A DNA stretch of 64,000 nt from Agarophyton chilense (GCA_030374765.1 JARGXX010000095.1:2914001-2978000), one strand, 5' to 3'; shown: positions 11,850 through 23,057, counted from the first letter of the stretch. The notes: generated by a model from the sequence alone, not told the origin. Made by a program: numbers and translations.

Positions 11850-14800
11850 ACGCTGCTTGAGTTGCGTGTTATCGTCGTTTTTTACCTACAAGTCTCTTAT
11901 TTCTCACCTGTTTCTAGAATGAGGTCATTCAGAAGGCTTTTTTTGCCTCCATGCTTCTCCACGGTGCCTGATGACGCACTTCATTGCTTGAAATACTCTT
12001 TTCGTTGCGCAAAGAGCTCATTTGATGCGGTCTGAGAGCGTTTTTCAATATTGTGCGTGCGAATGCTGGAACAAAACACCGGGCACTGGCTGCATGAATG
12101 TCTTTAAAACTTGTTTATACAATCTATCAATCTTTCAACGCTCCGGTATATGTAAATCTATGCTATGCACAGCACGTAAAAAATATATATTGTCAATTTC
12201 AATAAAGCGGAGACTGTTGAAATTTACTTGAGCTTTTGGCTTCATTTGCAGTAGGTTTTTTCAGTTGTGTCTGTAGGTGAGCTCGTTTGGGGGTAGTAGG
12301 TTCCATCAGGGGTGGATCAGAAGTGTAACGGTGATGGAGAGGGTGGTCGTGTGTCACTTTAGGTTTGTGATGCTCCACAGCATCCAAAGTGGCACGGCAA
12401 AGCATACGAAATTTACTTCGTATAGAGCGCCTAGGGTACAAAGTTTCGTGAGAAAATTTCGTACGTTTTTAGTCCACGTTTACAAGGTTTGCAACGTGTT
12501 TAATCTGTAATACGATATAACGAAAATCGTACGAAAATCGATACGGCGTAAACCCTCTAATACCGACATTAGTTGGGTCTTAAATTTTTACTGTGGCCCA
12601 CATTATTTGTTTTGGCACGTTAAATAATGTGGTTCAAGGGAACATGTGGCTCACAATAATAGTGGTTTCTAGGAGATGATATCTCTTACGGTAATTAATG
12701 TGACCCACATTAATTGCAGTTATTGGGTATAACTGTCCTATGTGAAAACATACGAAAATATTTAGGCTCGAAAGACACTAAATTCTTGAACTACTGTTTT
12801 CACCCGTACATATTGTTTACACTGGTATACCATATTTAGAGGAAAACGTTTGCGTAAATTCTCTGTTCGACAAAGGAAAAGAGTACAGTATGAGCGACGA
12901 TGAAGAAGTGACGCAAGTTGCGCGAGTCACCTTAGCAAGTTGTAGGGGCGTACATACAAGAACGAAGAGATCATGATTTGTTTGAAAGAGTTATAGGGCG
13001 ACAGGTACGACGGCCTGAAGTGAAGTGCGTTTGAGGATGACGTGGGGATTTGTCTGGCAGTATGGTGAAAAGATAGGGCTGATGAGTGTAGGTTCGAGTG
13101 GAGATGGGGATGGCACGAGACGCAACGAGATGGAAACAGCGCTCGCCAGGGAGTCAGGATGGGAGGGGAGGAGGGACTCGAGTGAGTGAGCAGCAACGGG
13201 GAGGGCAGGTGGCGGTGGAGGCATGACGAGATGGCGGAACTGGAATGAGGAGCGCGGGGCGTGGGTGGTGGGGGGTGAGATGAGAGTGGCGCGGAAGTCG
13301 GAGGGGGGACGGCTGTAAGCGCAGGTGTGCGGGGCATGCTTGTAATGTGATCTATTTTTGTGGGCAGTCACGGTACGGTTGAGCTCACGCGAAATCAGCA
13401 ACACGTGGCGCAATTGGGAAGCTGCACAGCGCAGCTATGCGCGGCTGGCCTCCTTGTTGCTGCTCGCCATTCATTGGCGCAGCGTGTCAGCGGCCTTCGG
13501 TAGCCGACAGCGCGCGCATTTAAAACACGCGTGTATACAAGCGTGTACGTGCCCAAACACGCAGCGCTGCAGGCAATCGCGCCGAGCAGTCGTCGCTCAG
13601 CTCCCCTTCAACTCTGACTCGCCGCAAAACCAATACGTCATTGGAAACGTCTCACATGCGCGTCTGGGCTTGCTTGCACTTGTTCTCCTGCCTTCATACC
13701 GCTCCACACAGCTCCCGCATCCCCTCCCTACACTTTATCAAAGCTACTGCGCTCCCGCATAAGCCCCAGCCTCGCGCTACAGTGAGCCTCCTGCCACCCC
13801 GGAAAGCACTCCTAACGGCTGCGACCGACATCCTGTGCAAGCGTCACATTTCCTGCTCACCGTCAGTATGTGACCAACTTACTCCCAAACCTATTATTCG
13901 CTCCTTCCACTTCAACAGAACCCCCCACGTTGTAATTTCACCACTATAAACCCACCTCCTCCCTTTCCCCCGTATTAAAATCGCAATAGCTCCGGCTTGC
14001 ATCGTCGATGCAACCCATACTCTTCCTGCGCCGTTGTGCCCAATGAGTTAACATATTCCGTAAAGTGCTGTGTGTTCCTTGTTGGCCAAAACAACGAGGA
14101 GTAGCTCATCTTTTCTTTTTCTATGCAGAAAAGGGAATCCGCTACCCTATTTAAGTTCTGCGTCTCTGTTCACGAGTCTAGTCCCATAGTATTTATACAT
14201 CTGAGCAAGCTTTTCTCTTGCACTCACTATCACAAATGAAAACGCTTCAACAATTACACTAAACTATCGTCTTGTAAATAGGTAGAACCATGCGATTAAT
14301 TCTATGCGTTGAGACCCTAATCAATTTCTGTGCGTGGGTGATAGAAGGGTTTCCGCATTTTTATTTGATTTGAAGTCGACGAAAAGGGCAGCAAGTATAC
14401 GTATCCTGATTCTTCTGCCGTGATCAACCGATTCCGAGATTATTGCGGAATATAAAGTCCGACTGAACTCACCAGTTTTGTCACTGAAAGGAAATAACAG
14501 GTTAGTTGTACAATAAAACTTTAACGATTTGAACAAGATGGGGTTCCTGTTTCACAGTATATACAAACGGCATGAAAAGGGTTGAGCGAGTGATTAGTTT
14601 CTGGAAAAAGTTCACAAAATACGACACATCAGTGGCAATTCGGACTTAAATTCAAAGCCACAATCATGGAATGCACTGACAACGATGACCAACTAACTCG
14701 CGGCTTCTGACACGATTGACCGTGGCACTGCAAGCGGGTCAGTTTCCTTTGAACACTGTGTCTTTTTTTTTGGACACCATATGGAATCCAAATGATTGGG

Positions 14801-17503
14801 GTGAGGTACCAGCAGTGGGAGCTCTATTTTTGATGGTATAAGTTCTGAAGCATTTCGAAGTTGAGTTATCGTTGGCGAAGAGAAGAGCCAACCTCTCGAT
14901 AATTGTATATTCACAGCTCTTTTGGAGGCAAAGTTGGGCTGTCTGTAATGATCAAGAACGAATCAGAAATCATCCAGAATCACTGGTTCTTATCCATAGT
15001 AAATGTTTCTAAGGGCAACATTTTGCAATTTGATAAATGATACTTCTCAGGAGCACGTCTCCAAAATAACTGATCACACCTCCGATCCACCTGACCTCTA
15101 TAAATAATCTTTTTGGCATGAGGGCCTTTTGAATGATATCCGTGTCACCCAGTCATCATGTTGGCACTCGATATTTTTGCTTCGACAACCAAAACAGCTA
15201 ATTTCACCCCTGGTAGAGCATTATGGTGAAACATCATATTTTTTGTGCACAACTGAAAAAATGGTTCCTTTCAGAAATATTCAGAGAAGCCGAATCCTGA
15301 ACCCTGCCTGAAATCAGATACTTTGGTCATAAAATTGTAATCGCACCCGTGGCTGTAGAGGTCATGAAATAACTAATACAAGTATCTCTCCAGAGATTTG
15401 TTGTATTTGATACTCATTTCGAAAGACAAGACACAACTCCCCCAAATTCTAAGAGCGAGAAAACGAATTAGTCAAGAAATTAGCATTTGCGAAAATTTTG
15501 ATTTCATATCCAAGCTGCAAATGCTCCTGTACTTTTTGCGGGCTTTCTGGTGCAAGGTTTTCGGATAAGCACTGATATGTTGCGAGAGATGTCAATAAGA
15601 CGGAAAAAAGTGGTCTGAAACAGAAAGATTGGAGGAAGAAGTGAGTGCCCTTGACAAGAATCGCTGTGCACAAATCTAACTTTTATAACTTCACTTTTAG
15701 ATCAAGCCCTATCCTACATATCGATAACAGTGAATGAATGGTAAGTTATATATACTGTTCTTGTTGAAAAACTAACGGTTAATAACTGTTCACGGAACTA
15801 TTCTGCCAAATCGACGGGAACAATGATGCAAGGGTACGAATGGTTGGTTCGTCTTTTCTTTCTCAACGCATAAGAACTAATCACAACCTTTCATTTCTAT
15901 TCAAAATAGAGATGCTTATAAAATCGATGCGGCGCTTGGGCGCAGCGCGTCTTTATCATGCTGAATAAGAGTTCCGACGAGAAAATTAAAAACAAGGTTG
16001 TAAAAAAACTGTCGGCACAATCTGCCGATTTTATTGTTTCTCAACATCATCTTGTTGGCAAAATCGTGAATTGTGTTTTTAATTGGAGCTGATAGTGACT
16101 ATGAGCGATATCCACAGAAAGAACTATGAAATCATCCACATAGTATTTCTCTTACCCGCTGTTGCAGATTGTCTTCTTCTTATGTTTTAGAATATAAAGT
16201 CTAATATTGCTCAGCTTTTCATTAGTAACTATCGAAATACTGGCAAGTTGTTAATCAGGGTGTCTGGAGGGATTGAAGTTGTATCAGGATCAGAAGGGTG
16301 ACGAAAGGGAGCTTATTCAGACATATCTACTGAAGTGAATTAAACGCTCATAATTTTGGCTCGACAAACGAGCACGTTTTCCTGGAAAACTGTTCAATGG
16401 AAGGCTGACGTTAAAATCGGCGCTTTTCAGTAACTTGCATAACTCGAGGTTGGCTAATAGGAACGAAAACGAAGTTTTGTGTTGTATATCCCTCAGTTAT
16501 TCCATAGTGCAATGATGGTACTTGGAGAAAAGCGGCTAGATTGCCCGACAAAGCTCGCGCAATTCAAGATTAGAGAAGGAAAGAGTTTTGAGTGTAGTGT
16601 TGTATGGTACAAGTTGTAATTTCCCTCCTGTCCTTTACGAACCATTTGCCACGCTCTTTATGGTAACGTGCATCGATTGACCAACGTCGACAACTGTGCA
16701 CCTGTTGTTTGAAGTGAATGGTGTGAATGAAAACAAGGTGAGCTACAGATTATGACAGGAGAGATGATGCTAAGGTGATGCTGGCTGGAAGTTGATTTGG
16801 GCAGAAATTTTGAATCTTTCAATTCACTTGGGTTGTGTGAGAAGGAGAAAAGGCTATATGTGCACCACATGTACAAAATTCTCGGGAAAAACATCTACTC
16901 TAGATAACGTTTTAGTGCTTGCGCAAATTACGAGGAGCAGGCAAAACCCCGAGTGCCGTAGCAAAAGGCGTTCTCGGTACAAAGCCTGAGAAATAATGGT
17001 AGAGGGAAAAACTAGCAATGAAAGGACCACCATGTTGGACGCTCTTGGGATGCGTGACGACCTGGAAGAACGAAAGAAGCGCAGTGGTTTGAGGGCGTCG
17101 AGAAGGTAGATGGCAGGATGGTAGCACGCAATCGGAGGAGTGTCGCAAGAAACAAGCGACGCATTTGCACTGCGTGTGATGGACGTGTCTTTTTCAAGAA
17201 AAAGGCACGCGACGCTAATCTCCATGTGCTGGTAGTGTGCCGCAGCAAGGCGACACGCGCAACGCGTGTGGCTGCTCACTGCGTTGCTGTGACTATGCAC
17301 TTCTATCAAAAGTGACAGCGCTTCGCGGCACGTGTCAGGCTCGCGACTACCAAGCAGTCGGTAACACAAGCTTATGTACAGTTGAAAGCGTTAGAATGTA
17401 GGAGTGCAGCAATGCCAGCTAGACCCCCTCTTCGACGTCAGCCAACGCTCAGAATATGTACTTCCAACAAGCCCAGTCACCATTTCTCTGATGCCTCCTT
17501 TCC
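11850..17503. other. Intergenic region with inverted repeats and C-rich leader-like stretch
   Basis: Nothing in this stretch is supported as a gene. At 12598-12632 and 12693-12715 there are two nested inverted repeats with related arms (ccacattattt/aaataatgtgg and aattaatgtg/cacattaatt). From 12930 to 13960 the DNA is GC-rich; the opposing Pro/Ser-rich frames there look compositional. The plus strand at 13640-13970 is pyrimidine-rich with an ACTATAAACC box, resembling the leader of the zinc-finger gene at 17697, but no ORF follows it. 14000-16800 is AT-rich with only short frames. Confidence 0.45.
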
Positions 17504-17696
17504 TATAAAAGCACATCCTCACCCACCAACCCCGCCACACCTCCCTGCACTTCATCCACCACCGCCCTTCTCCTGTTTTATCTCCGTCCACCTCGCCTTC
17601 TTGCCTCCGTCCCACCTCCCGCTCTCTCTATCACGCACCCACACGCCCACACGCTCACACACCCACACACGCGCGCGCATACCCTCCGCCATCACA
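17504..17696 (+). promoter_or_regulatory. TATA box and CT-rich leader of C2H2 gene
   Basis: A TATAAAA box occupies 17504-17510, followed by about 185 bp of strongly C-rich, G-poor sequence with CA and CG runs up to the ATG at 17697. This is the expected layout of a core promoter and pyrimidine-rich 5' leader. The frame is open through the leader but there is no upstream in-frame ATG close to it that gives plausible protein. Confidence 0.55.
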
Positions 17697-17918
17697 ATGT
17701 CGTATTCGCATGGCAATACCCAGCGCGACGATTACTGGAACACCGTCCTTGGGAGGGATAGCCAGTCCAGCTCTAGCACACAAGCCTCTAGCTCAAGTAG
17801 CTCGCGCTCAACCTCCAAATCGAAAGATGAGTTCAAATGCCAAGAAGAAGGTTGTAACCAGGTTTTCCGACATCGGAGCTCAAGGAGCCGGCACAAGAAG
17901 ACCCACCACTCTAAATGA
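17697..17918 (+). CDS. 73-aa single C2H2 zinc-finger protein
   Basis: A very small protein starting MSYSHGNTQRDDYWNTVLGR, with a Ser/Thr-rich linker (about 22-42) and one classical C2H2 finger at the C-terminus: C48-x4-C53-x12-H66-x3-H70, with the finger's Phe at 57. The finger is followed by only three residues. The ATG at 17697 was preferred because it follows a TATA box and C-rich leader and because the open frame upstream reads as leader composition. Single-finger proteins of this size can bind DNA weakly or act as dimers or adaptors; which applies here is unknown. It is convergent with the kinase gene that ends at 18277. Confidence 0.7.
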   Translation: MSYSHGNTQRDDYWNTVLGRDSQSSSSTQASSSSSSRSTSKSKDEFKCQEEGCNQVFRHRSSRSRHKKTHHSK

Positions 17919-18276
17919 GGGTCCACATTTAATTGCGCCCCAGCTTGATATCTTCAACATCTCATTTTCTTGCTGCTGTCATACGCCTTCTCCCCGATCG
18001 CTGTCTATCTCCTCGTTGCCGGTGAAGTGCTCGGCGATTTTACTGTCCGCCATTATTTGTTTTCAGCTCGCATTCAACTAGTTTACATCATGTTAGTATC
18101 AGTTTATAAACAAAAGCGTAACTTTGTTTGTGCCCACACAGTCTTTCCAGTGCAACAGACAGCTATATTCGTATCGCTACGTCTAACTGCCAATATTCAA
18201 CTTAATGCGATTATCATAGTTACCCAACCGAAGTAGGCTTGCCAAAGAGAACGTGGGCAACAAAGCAATGCCCTTA

Positions 18277-20847
18277 TTACTTCTCTCGCATCTGACAATC
18301 CATCATAATAACCAGTTGCCAGACGAGCTCACTCGCAGTAGGCCGTTCATCCGCGTTTTGGGCCCAACACTTTTGAATTAGATCGATGTACTCTTGCGGA
18401 ACTTTTGCTGCTCTACAACCAGCACTATCCTTTTGTTCATCAAATGTTTCTTTCTTAAAAACCCCACTTCGAACTCCGGCTTTTCCGACTTTGAATTTAT
18501 TTGCATTATCTGTTCTTTTTGAGAAATTTGCCAGTCGTCTCATAAATGGATCGCTGTCTTCCTCAGAATGAGTTGATGGATTGTTTCCCACGTTGGCATT
18601 CTGGCTAAACGTTTTTCTGTGATATGCCCTCCCAATGCTCTTTGGTATGATATTTTGGCGCATCATCGAAGGGAATCGAGGTGAACCAGGCACACTGCTT
18701 GCATCACCCCCACTTCCTACCGCTTCTAAAGAAGCATCCACGGAACCTTCGTCATCCTTGCGTCTAATAATGGGGGGTCTATCATCAAACATCTGGATTG
18801 TCGCTGTCACTTTTGTGCTCAAGTTGTTAAGTCCTACGGAATTTGGTTCCCCTCGGGCTCCTTTTTGAATCCTTCGACGATTTGACCATTTTTTCACAGT
18901 GGAATCTACTTCTTCACTAATTTCAGCAAAGGTTTCTGAACTCAACATCATTTCCCTGTCTTCTTTTGAGCGTTCGACCTCCTGAAACTCTTGCTTAAAA
19001 TGAAAAGGCGGAACTAATGATACAGGAACGTGTCGATTAGCCATTGGGCTCACTCTTGCGGTGACCATGGTTTCTTGCACACTAATTGGAATCACTGTAC
19101 GGGTTTGATTCTTGTAAGAAGTCGTTTGAGACACTCTATTCCCCGAGGGGAGCTGTCGAATACCGGAAAACGAGCTCGGCGATATGGTGCTCGCACCGCA
19201 GCTTCCACGCTTCACAAAAGCTGGCGAGGCTGGCACGCAAACTGTGCGATTTTCTGGCAGAATGTTCGCTGGTGGCATCGAAGTGGATTCTTTCTCTCCA
19301 CCCATTGTTGCCGTGGAACTACATACGAGTTTCTCCAAAGGAGGTCTCAAGTTTGATTTGACAACTCCCCAAAGCACTGCTGCAGGGTCCATGTGCTCGT
19401 ACGGAATCTCCTTTGTAGCCATTTCCCACAAACAAATCCCAAACGAATACACGTCAGCAGCGGTGGTAAACTTATTTGCCTCTAGAATTTCTGGAGCTGC
19501 ATACTGCATCGTTCCGTAGAACCAGTTGTTCTCGATGTTGTCAATACTTTTACTGAGACCGAAATCTCCAAGTTTGGCATCCCAACCAGACGAGATGAGA
19601 ATATTGGAAGTCTTCAAATCAAGATGAAGGACAGGTGGTTGTTGTCCGTGTAGGTATGCCAGTCCACGGGCAGCACCAAGTGCAAGCTTCAGAATACGAC
19701 CTTCCGTGAGGGCGGCATCACCAGCATCGAGGCGGTCTCTGACAGACCCTCGTGAACAGTATTCTGTGACTATCCACAGTTTAGAAGTCTCGTTAACAAA
19801 ACCCATGAACAGTACAACGTTTGGATGCCTGAGGTTTACGAGAGTAATGGCTTCGTCTTCAATGCAGCTGACAGTAGTGTGCTGTTCTGACGGGGAAATT
19901 TGTTTAACAGCAACCAAAGTTCCTCTGAATAGACCCGAGTAGACAGTTCCGAAACCACCTTGTCCAGCCCGTTCACCGATAGCGATCGCATTTGAGTAAA
20001 TACGCCATTTTGTGAGCTTGCTGTGTTCACTTCGCTCGGTTTCAAGGACTTGCGCGAGACTTTCCAGTTCTAATCGAGTGCGCCATTTGAGATGTCTGTC
20101 TCGCAGACGGAGAGAAGTTGTCAACATACGAAATAATCGAATATATCTGGTTATGAGCAACCAATGAGCACCGGTCAAAACGTACGCTGCAACAAATATA
20201 AAGTTAACGAGACTCAGGACATATTCGAACGAACGAACAAGACCGTGAATATAAAACCAGAAACCATAACTGTAAAGTCTGGCATTGACATCAAGAAAGA
20301 AGGCAATAGCAGTTATCCAGTCCAACACGCGATAGAATCGAAGGTATACATGTGACTGAGTTAGAATGGAGGCGGACGCGGTGCAATAATCAATAAGAGA
20401 AAGCATGATGAAAAAAATTGCTGCGGGAATAGAATCGATGATTCTGTAAACAATTTCTCGCGTGGCGATTGGCAGATGCTGATAAGACGACAGGGATTGA
20501 GAGCTGGCGGAACGAGGCGGTACCTGGGTAAAATTTTCATCATCGGAGTCTTCGAAATCGCGGTGATTGAAACCAGTTCTTTCTTTTCTGGTTCGCCCAG
20601 ATGTTTCAAAAACATTGATGTTTCCACTGAGATCAGAGATTTGTTCATCTTGATGGTTCTTTTGCATGTTGAGGTGATTTCGGACAGAGCGAGATGAATT
20701 TTTCGTTGCAAGGGATTGATCAACGGGTTGAATGAGGGGCAGTATGGGAAGCATTTGATGATTCACAGCGGCATTTGAGAGATGAGAAACTGGGGCAGAG
20801 GGGTCCTGTTGAGATTGGAGAGGGGGTCGATGCATGCTGCATGTCAT
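18277..20847 (-). CDS. Voltage-sensor-domain/TKL protein kinase fusion
   Basis: An 856-aa protein from the ATG at 20847 (another ATG four codons on). Residues 1-125 are polar and disordered. Residues about 138-254 contain four membrane segments: S1 ~140-160 with Asp153 aligning by eye with the Hv1 selectivity Asp; S2 ~175-195 with F183-x2-D186-x3-R190, the charge-transfer pattern; S3 ~206-225 (SFEYVLSLVNF, Glu208 kept but the usual S3 Asp replaced by Leu); S4 ~228-250 with R234-x2-R237-x2-R240. A coiled-coil-like stretch follows (~255-283). The kinase domain starts near 288: GQGGFG loop 295-300, Lys315, HLDLKTSN loop with Asp410 and Asn415, DFG 428-430, APE 451-453, DVYSFG 465-470, and CW 827-828 with Arg835. 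All catalytic residues are present. A Ser-rich insert of about 305 residues (507-814) splits the C-lobe before helix H. The fold is TKL/Raf-like. I infer a membrane kinase gated by voltage. Confidence 0.88.
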   Translation of the reverse strand: MTCSMHRPPLQSQQDPSAPVSHLSNAAVNHQMLPILPLIQPVDQSLATKNSSRSVRNHLNMQKNHQDEQISDLSGNINVFETSGRTRKERTGFNHRDFEDSDDENFTQVPPRSASSQSLSSYQHLPIATREIVYRIIDSIPAAIFFIMLSLIDYCTASASILTQSHVYLRFYRVLDWITAIAFFLDVNARLYSYGFWFYIHGLVRSFEYVLSLVNFIFVAAYVLTGAHWLLITRYIRLFRMLTTSLRLRDRHLKWRTRLELESLAQVLETERSEHSKLTKWRIYSNAIAIGERAGQGGFGTVYSGLFRGTLVAVKQISPSEQHTTVSCIEDEAITLVNLRHPNVVLFMGFVNETSKLWIVTEYCSRGSVRDRLDAGDAALTEGRILKLALGAARGLAYLHGQQPPVLHLDLKTSNILISSGWDAKLGDFGLSKSIDNIENNWFYGTMQYAAPEILEANKFTTAADVYSFGICLWEMATKEIPYEHMDPAAVLWGVVKSNLRPPLEKLVCSSTATMGGEKESTSMPPANILPENRTVCVPASPAFVKRGSCGASTISPSSFSGIRQLPSGNRVSQTTSYKNQTRTVIPISVQETMVTARVSPMANRHVPVSLVPPFHFKQEFQEVERSKEDREMMLSSETFAEISEEVDSTVKKWSNRRRIQKGARGEPNSVGLNNLSTKVTATIQMFDDRPPIIRRKDDEGSVDASLEAVGSGGDASSVPGSPRFPSMMRQNIIPKSIGRAYHRKTFSQNANVGNNPSTHSEEDSDPFMRRLANFSKRTDNANKFKVGKAGVRSGVFKKETFDEQKDSAGCRAAKVPQEYIDLIQKCWAQNADERPTASELVWQLVIMMDCQMREK

Positions 20848-21533
20848 AGAAGAACGCAACCGAGAGAGGTATGAAAGAACGAGATGGAAGAGAAAAGGAA
20901 GAAAAGAGCTTTGCGAGATGTTGGTGAGGATGAGTACTAATAATGGAAGTGGTTGTTTAACGTATTGTACGCATATCGAAGCCACGCACAACGGCTGAAA
21001 CGATCATAAGAAGCATGCCAAGCTCTTGTAACCGACGTAGGTTTTTAAAGATTTTTGTTGTAGTTTTTCTGGCGGTCGTGATAGGGGGTGTTTCGAGAAT
21101 TTCGTGGCGGGCAAAGAAAGCTATGGAGGTATCGAATCAAAGCGGTTGCGGGGAGGGTGGCGCATACAAATGACACGCGGCCCTGTCGCAAGTGCGCTTC
21201 CATACGTGTATCGCGGAGTTGCGCTCCCCCTTCCCAATAGAAACGCCCAATCATGGGCACACACCTGCATGACGGGTCCACGTCTCAAACGTTCGGTCTG
21301 CTTGTCCAGCGCAGAGCTGAGGATACTACTTCACCGCAACACTTGCACGCCCCTGACGTTGTGCCCAATCCCGCGTCGCACTGGGATGGCGGCGAGTCGG
21401 GTATATTCGGCTCTTCAAGGTTGGGAATATCTATCACTTCAGTCCGTTTCTTTCGGTTGGTCTCGACGATTGGTCCTCTCTCCCAGAATTAAGTTCTTCC
21501 GTTGTTCAGTGGCGACAACGCCTCTCTGATAAA
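20848..21533. promoter_or_regulatory. Divergent upstream region of kinase and DAG kinase
   Basis: 686 bp separate the two divergent start codons, so promoters for both genes must lie here or inside the neighbours. The minus-strand frame remains open through about 144 bp upstream of the kinase ATG but begins only at a non-ATG codon. No convincing TATA box was picked out. Confidence 0.5.
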
Positions 21534-22739
21534 ATGAATGTCATGAACATGATTGCGTTTGTCAACACCGGCGCCGGCGGTAACATGGGAAGCGAAGTTC
21601 TCACAATGCTCAAAAACCAAATAGGAGAAGAGAACGTATTCGATATCAAAGACGATAAAGGACCAGACCGCGGACTTTCTCTTCGAGCGAAGGATTCCCT
21701 CCATCACCTTATTTGCATCGTGGCCGGTGGGGATGGTACGTTCTCATGGGTGGCCAACGCCGTTGAGAAGCAAAACCTTTCCCATGTTCATTTACTTGTC
21801 ATTCCGCTAGGTTCAGGAAACGATATGTCTCGCGCCTTAGGATGGGGGAAGAAATATCCCGGCGAACGGTTTATAAAAGACGCCATAAAACGAATTAACG
21901 AAACCCCTGTGAATGAACTCGTCTTGCGTCGCATGGATGTGTGGAGACTCGATGCGCAGTCGGAAAAAACATATGTTGATGATGATGGAATTGAGCATGG
22001 CGCCAGGCCTTTAGTTTGTAATTATCTCAGCCTTGGAGCCGACGCATATGTCGAACTACGTTTCAATCAAATGCGATGGCACAATCCAGACAAGCACACT
22101 TCACGTCTAGGGAACTTCAAGGCGCATGTCATGGTTGGTCTTAATTACATGTGTCTACCGAAAAGTCGAAAGATTTATGTGTCGGACCACGTTGAAACGT
22201 TGCTAATCGATGATCAACCAATTCAGATACCCGCATCTCTGCAGGCGCTCATCTTTTTAAACATCCCCAGTTACGGTGCGGGCAGTCAACCCTGGGGCAC
22301 AATCGGCTCACAGAGCAAGAAAGATGACATTGACAAAAGTCGCCCTCTTACGGACATGTTTGTGGACGACCAGCGTTTCGAGGTGATTGGCCTTAAGAGT
22401 CTCAAACATTTCGGAAGGATTCGTTTGCTCGGCGCTCACGGTGTGCGGATTGGTCAGGGCTCGAAGATGTCGCTCACTCTCAAATCCGAATCTACACCGT
22501 TCCAGGTAGATGGAGAGCCTTGGGAACAATTCGGAGGAAATGTTACACTAGGGGCTGGCAACAAAGTTGGTGTGCTTCGAGGTCCCATTTGGACATCGTC
22601 ATCAAAGAAACGCGCGAAGTTCAATGTGAAGAGCAGCCACCTGGCAGAACCTGATGATGACGGGGACGAGGAGGAGCTCGCTCCGCAACAGGAAACTGAT
22701 ACCGAACATGCCGCACCATACACGGTACCGTTGGTTTAG
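21534..22739 (+). CDS. Diacylglycerol kinase, soluble catalytic-only type
   Basis: ATP:diacylglycerol phosphotransferase producing phosphatidic acid. The 401-aa protein consists almost only of the two catalytic subdomains. The N-terminal DAGK catalytic subdomain shows AFVNTGAGG (8-16, the FVNP-type strand), the nucleotide-binding GGDGT at 65-69 and PLGSGNDMSR at 91-100. The accessory subdomain begins near 158 with NYLSLGADAYVELRFNQMR (163-181) and SRLGNFKAHVMVG. The C-terminus is acidic (DDDGDEEEL). There are no C1 zinc fingers, PH or EF-hand domains and no membrane segment, so membrane recruitment must come from another source. The first ATG was taken; Met4 and Met6 are close alternatives. 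It is divergent from the voltage-sensor kinase and convergent with the XRN gene. Confidence 0.93.
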   Translation: MNVMNMIAFVNTGAGGNMGSEVLTMLKNQIGEENVFDIKDDKGPDRGLSLRAKDSLHHLICIVAGGDGTFSWVANAVEKQNLSHVHLLVIPLGSGNDMSRALGWGKKYPGERFIKDAIKRINETPVNELVLRRMDVWRLDAQSEKTYVDDDGIEHGARPLVCNYLSLGADAYVELRFNQMRWHNPDKHTSRLGNFKAHVMVGLNYMCLPKSRKIYVSDHVETLLIDDQPIQIPASLQALIFLNIPSYGAGSQPWGTIGSQSKKDDIDKSRPLTDMFVDDQRFEVIGLKSLKHFGRIRLLGAHGVRIGQGSKMSLTLKSESTPFQVDGEPWEQFGGNVTLGAGNKVGVLRGPIWTSSSKKRAKFNVKSSHLAEPDDDGDEEELAPQQETDTEHAAPYTVPLV

Positions 22740-23057
22740 ATGTGACACATGCTTGAAACATTTGGAGCAAGTACTCAACGCACTATGCATTTTTGACACC
22801 CCTTACGTACATTAACTCTTTTCTCAGTGTCTGTTGCAATCTGTGTCTTATTTCTGCGGCATACGAGGCAGACGAGGTAGTAGTGATATGTCTCGCGTAT
22901 CTTGACCCCTATTGTCTGAATCGATATATCAAGAGATAGCCGCACTTTCCCATGAGCTCATTCCAGACACAATTTCTTAGCCTCATGTCCATCTGCTCCA
23001 TACGGATAGGTATGACACACTACGGTCCCCTCATAAAACCCTTAATCTTCCAAGCGC
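22740..23057. terminator. Convergent 3' intergenic region, DAG kinase/XRN
   Basis: 318 bp between two converging stop codons; it should hold both 3' UTRs and poly(A) sites. No ORF or repeat was seen. Confidence 0.4.

Noticed and set aside
12927-13413. Proline/serine-rich minus-strand ORFs
   Set aside because: Two overlapping frames of the same biased composition; explained by GC-rich, G-heavy plus-strand DNA.
15932-15939. A lone gcgcttgg octamer like the transposon subterminal repeats
   Set aside because: Single copy without clustering or element sequence nearby.
16854-17369. 171-codon minus-strand ORF upstream of the zinc-finger gene
   Set aside because: Several overlapping frames on both strands, no motif, and it lies in the putative promoter of the zinc-finger gene.
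20848-20991. N-terminal extension of the kinase by 48 codons (hydrophobic stretch)
   Set aside because: The extension begins at a non-ATG codon; the first ATG is at 20847. The hydrophobic run is probably 5' UTR translated by chance, so it was not counted as a signal peptide.
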